A program made the translations under genes and the position numbers. Positions 8,275 through 9,407 of a stretch of DNA of 9,407 nucleotides are shown one piece after another. The stretch is from an uncultured Prevotella sp. Lineage in GTDB: Bacteria; Bacteroidota; Bacteroidia; Bacteroidales; Bacteroidaceae. Below the pieces are notes generated by a model that did not search any database, was not told the DNA's origin, and saw only the letters and a list, made by a program, of their open reading frames with translations. Positions within the stretch are counted from its first letter, which is position 1. The number at the start of each line of letters is the position of its first letter. The stretch spans positions 1 through 9,407 of the forward strand of contig CAAGEG010000165.1 of the NCBI GenBank assembly GCA_900768785.1. Direction: 5' to 3'.

Positions 8275-8586
8275 TTGCCTCCGGGCAAGTTAAAGGTATT
8301 TACTCTTTATTTCCGACGGCGCTGCCGCCGGTTACTCATAGTACAGCCTTTCAGGCTAACAGTCATTCCTAACATACAATGTTACAGGTCGCATCAACTT
8401 AAACACTTATCTCAATCAGAAGAGGACTTCTCATTAAGCTGGGAGCCTACATTATGAGTATCCGTAGGCTATAGCTTGCGGTATAGGAAATGCTCAATCT
8501 CTTTTAGCCTGGAAGGCTATACCTCTAAGTTTTCGTTTTGTCTGTGGGGATCTATAATCCCCGCATAACAAAACTTCCCTTCCGGG
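8275..8586. repeat. Array of about nine to ten short hairpins
   Basis: Successive small inverted repeats with short loops, centred roughly every 20-48 nt: TTGCC/GGCAA (8275-8288), CCGACGGC/GCCGCCGG with one mismatch or wobble (8313-8331), AGCCT/AGGCT (8345-8357), TAACAT/ATGTTA (8370-8384), AGAAG/CTTCT (8418-8431), AGCCTAC/GTAGGCT (8444-8470), CTATA/TATAG (8469-8486), TAGCCT/AGGCTA (8505-8519), a long one at 8535-8574, and a weak CCC/GGG (8577-8586). Several share a GCC...GGC core, but the stems differ in sequence, so this is a series of structures and not a sequence repeat. I recall similar strings of hairpins between genes in Bacteroidales genomes; their role is not settled as far as I know. 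Confidence 0.65.
8535..8574. repeat. 40-nt imperfect palindrome with two stacked stems
   Basis: Outer stem GTTTTGT (8535-8541) with ACAAAAC (8568-8574), 7 bp. Inner stem TGTGGGGAT (8543-8551) with ATCCCCGCA (8557-8565), 9 bp with one G-T pair, around the loop CTATA. A small asymmetric internal loop (C versus TA) separates the stems. It is the strongest structure in the window and starts 41 nt after the small ORF's stop codon on the minus strand. No T-run follows on either strand, so a classical intrinsic terminator is not indicated. An mRNA 3'-end stabiliser or part of the hairpin array fits better. Confidence 0.6.
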
Positions 8587-8615
8587 CTAATTACTGATGA
8601 CGAACCGATTAAGGT

Positions 8616-8768
8616 TTAATACTTGCCGTATTCTTCTGCAAAATAATCAAATTCAGGAGCGCGGTCAGAATCATTTGTGTCATTCGGATCTGCCTGTATT
8701 GATCCGGCAAGTATTGTCTCTGTTATTAGCTTCTCTATCTCAATGCTTGGCTTTATATATTTTTTCAT
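8616..8768 (-). CDS. Small uncharacterised Bacteroidales-type protein, 50 residues
   Basis: ATG at 8768, TAA at 8616-8618. The product starts MKKYIKPSIEIEKL, continues with a short apolar stretch ETILAGSIQ (17-25), and ends in an acidic, aromatic tail (PEFDYFAEEYGKY, 38-50). I count 11 acidic and 6 basic residues. It starts 33 nt after the stop of the secreted protein gene, on the same strand, behind a purine-rich stretch (GAAGAAAAGAA) just before the ATG. I recognise the style: short Prevotella/Bacteroides proteins that open with M(K/R)KY.KP and carry an LAGS-like motif near residue 20. I know of no established function for them. The basic start, apolar middle and acidic tail would fit a precursor peptide with a leader, a regulatory peptide or a small chaperone-like partner; the sequence does not decide among these. 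The opposite strand is open over the same stretch, but that product resembles nothing I recognise. Confidence 0.7.
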   Translation of the reverse strand: MKKYIKPSIEIEKLITETILAGSIQADPNDTNDSDRAPEFDYFAEEYGKY

Positions 8769-8801
8769 TTCTTTTCTTCGTTTTGTAGTTAATAGCTTTG
8801 A

Positions 8802-9407
8802 TTATTTCAACATATATTTCTTGCCATTCTTGATAACAAGACCTTTGGCGTTGTTGTTTACACGCTGTCCGGCGATGTTATACATCGGAGCGTCAACAAC
8901 AGCATTGTCTGTTGTTATGCCATTGATACCTGTCGTCTCGTCGTCTTCGATACCTATAACAAGCTCGGGAGCTTCGGAGCTACTTGGAGTATCAACGAGC
9001 AGATAAGCCTTGTTAGCACCTATTTTTCCACCTGCAGGTTTACGGAAACCTATCTTGCCACCCTTTGTTCCGAGAGTAAGCAACGTTTTGCCTGTCTCTT
9101 CAAGAGCAGATACCTCTGTTGCCGTTGTTACACCTTTCAAAACAGAAGTTGCTGTTGGGGCTAACTCTGAAACGTCAAATATATAGTCACCGGTGGATTC
9201 AGGTGATTTAACAAGAACACCGGCATTAGCAGGAATAACACCATCTTCTATCTTAGTAAGAGAAATATACTGTCCGTTAGAAGATAGTTTACCCGTATAT
9301 GCTTCTACACCTGAAGGGATAGTAGCATTATAGTCAAGATACAAGCTGTAATAATTATTATCGGTTGTTTTAAGATCGCATACATTTGCATCACGGGATA
9401 CATGTAA
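8802..9407 (-). CDS. C-terminal part of a secreted protein with type IX sorting-like tail (5' end outside window)
   Basis: Open from the right edge to TAA at 8802-8804: 201 visible residues and no start. The codon at 9344-9342 is TTG, and the frame stays open for 21 codons upstream of it (reading ...DNNYYS), so it is internal, not a start. The first part (SLYLDYNATIP, GVEAYTG, GVIPANAGVLVKSPE, ANKAYLLVD) matches a beta-rich C-terminal module I know from many Prevotella secreted proteins. The last 30 residues (MYNIAGQRV, KGLVIKNGKKYMLK) match the sorting-like tail of the downstream pectinase, so export by the type IX system is likely. The catalytic or binding part lies outside the window and its function cannot be told. 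Being next to two pectin enzymes on the same strand makes a glycan-related role plausible, but that is inference. A small ORF follows 33 nt after the stop. Confidence 0.85.
   Translation of the reverse strand, partial: LHVSRDANVCDLKTTDNNYYSLYLDYNATIPSGVEAYTGKLSSNGQYISLTKIEDGVIPANAGVLVKSPESTGDYIFDVSELAPTATSVLKGVTTATEVSALEETGKTLLTLGTKGGKIGFRKPAGGKIGANKAYLLVDTPSSSEAPELVIGIEDDETTGINGITTDNAVVDAPMYNIAGQRVNNNAKGLVIKNGKKYMLK

Larger units (their letters stand above)
8041..8615. other. Non-coding region of 575 bp between the small ORF and the complete pectinase gene
   Basis: No convincing coding sequence on either strand. The short plus-strand frames here have no recognisable protein features. From right to left along the minus-strand direction it holds a 40-nt imperfect palindrome, a run of short hairpins, a weak terminator-like element and a candidate promoter for the pectinase gene. 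It would serve as the 3' untranslated region of the right-hand transcript and the promoter/leader of the left-hand one. Confidence 0.75.

Noticed and set aside
8099..8457. Two short plus-strand frames in the non-coding region
   Set aside because: They run through the hairpin array, end at arbitrary places and show no start signal or familiar motif.
8275..8586. CRISPR array or integron attC-like cassette
   Set aside because: There are no identical direct repeats, spacers of constant size, cas genes or integrase; the stems differ in sequence.
8677..9006. Plus-strand open frame of 109 codons
   Set aside because: It overlaps the small ORF and the secreted-protein end on the opposite strand, both of which have recognisable products; its own translation does not.
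9342..9344. TTG as the start of the right-edge gene
   Set aside because: The frame stays open for 21 more codons to the edge, and the module it belongs to is normally a C-terminal domain, so this is an internal Leu codon.

Overview
The window reads as part of a pectin-degradation locus from a Bacteroidales bacterium, most likely Prevotella or Segatella. The evidence is: secreted enzymes ending in the short 'YNI.GQRV...KG..IK.GKK' tail typical of Prevotella type IX secretion cargo; starts without a clear Shine-Dalgarno sequence; a Bacteroidales-type -7 box (TAnnTTTG); and a non-coding stretch of many tiny hairpins. The species assignment is inferred from sequence style only, because no marker gene is present.

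All recognisable genes lie on the minus strand, so transcription runs from high to low coordinates. From right to left: (1) 8802-9407, the C-terminal 201 residues of a secreted protein whose catalytic part lies outside the window; (2) 8616-8768, a 50-residue small ORF 33 nt after it; (3) 8041-8615, 575 bp without a convincing gene, holding an array of short hairpins (8275-8586), a weak terminator-like element (8149-8180) and a candidate promoter (8115-8122); (4) 3928-8040, a complete 1370-residue pectate lyase / pectin methylesterase fusion; (5) 1-3900, a second, paralogous copy of the same fusion. The second copy starts 27 nt after the first ends, is open for all 1300 visible codons, and is cut by the left edge.

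The two large proteins share one layout: signal peptide, PL1 pectate-lyase beta-helix, calcium-loop-like DTDGDG segment, CE8 pectin methylesterase, a small FN3-like module, an acidic linker, a GLUG-like repeat domain and (seen in the complete copy) a sorting tail. The esterase would strip methyl groups from homogalacturonan, and the lyase would cleave the demethylated chain by beta-elimination, so one exported polypeptide could carry out both steps. The close spacing suggests that both copies sit on one mRNA.

Points of special interest are: a 156-bp near-identical tract between the paralogs that looks like gene conversion; a clear composition difference between them elsewhere; the uncharacterised small ORF; the hairpin array; and a shared departure from the methylesterase signature. 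I found no phage, insertion sequence, CRISPR, tRNA or rRNA.
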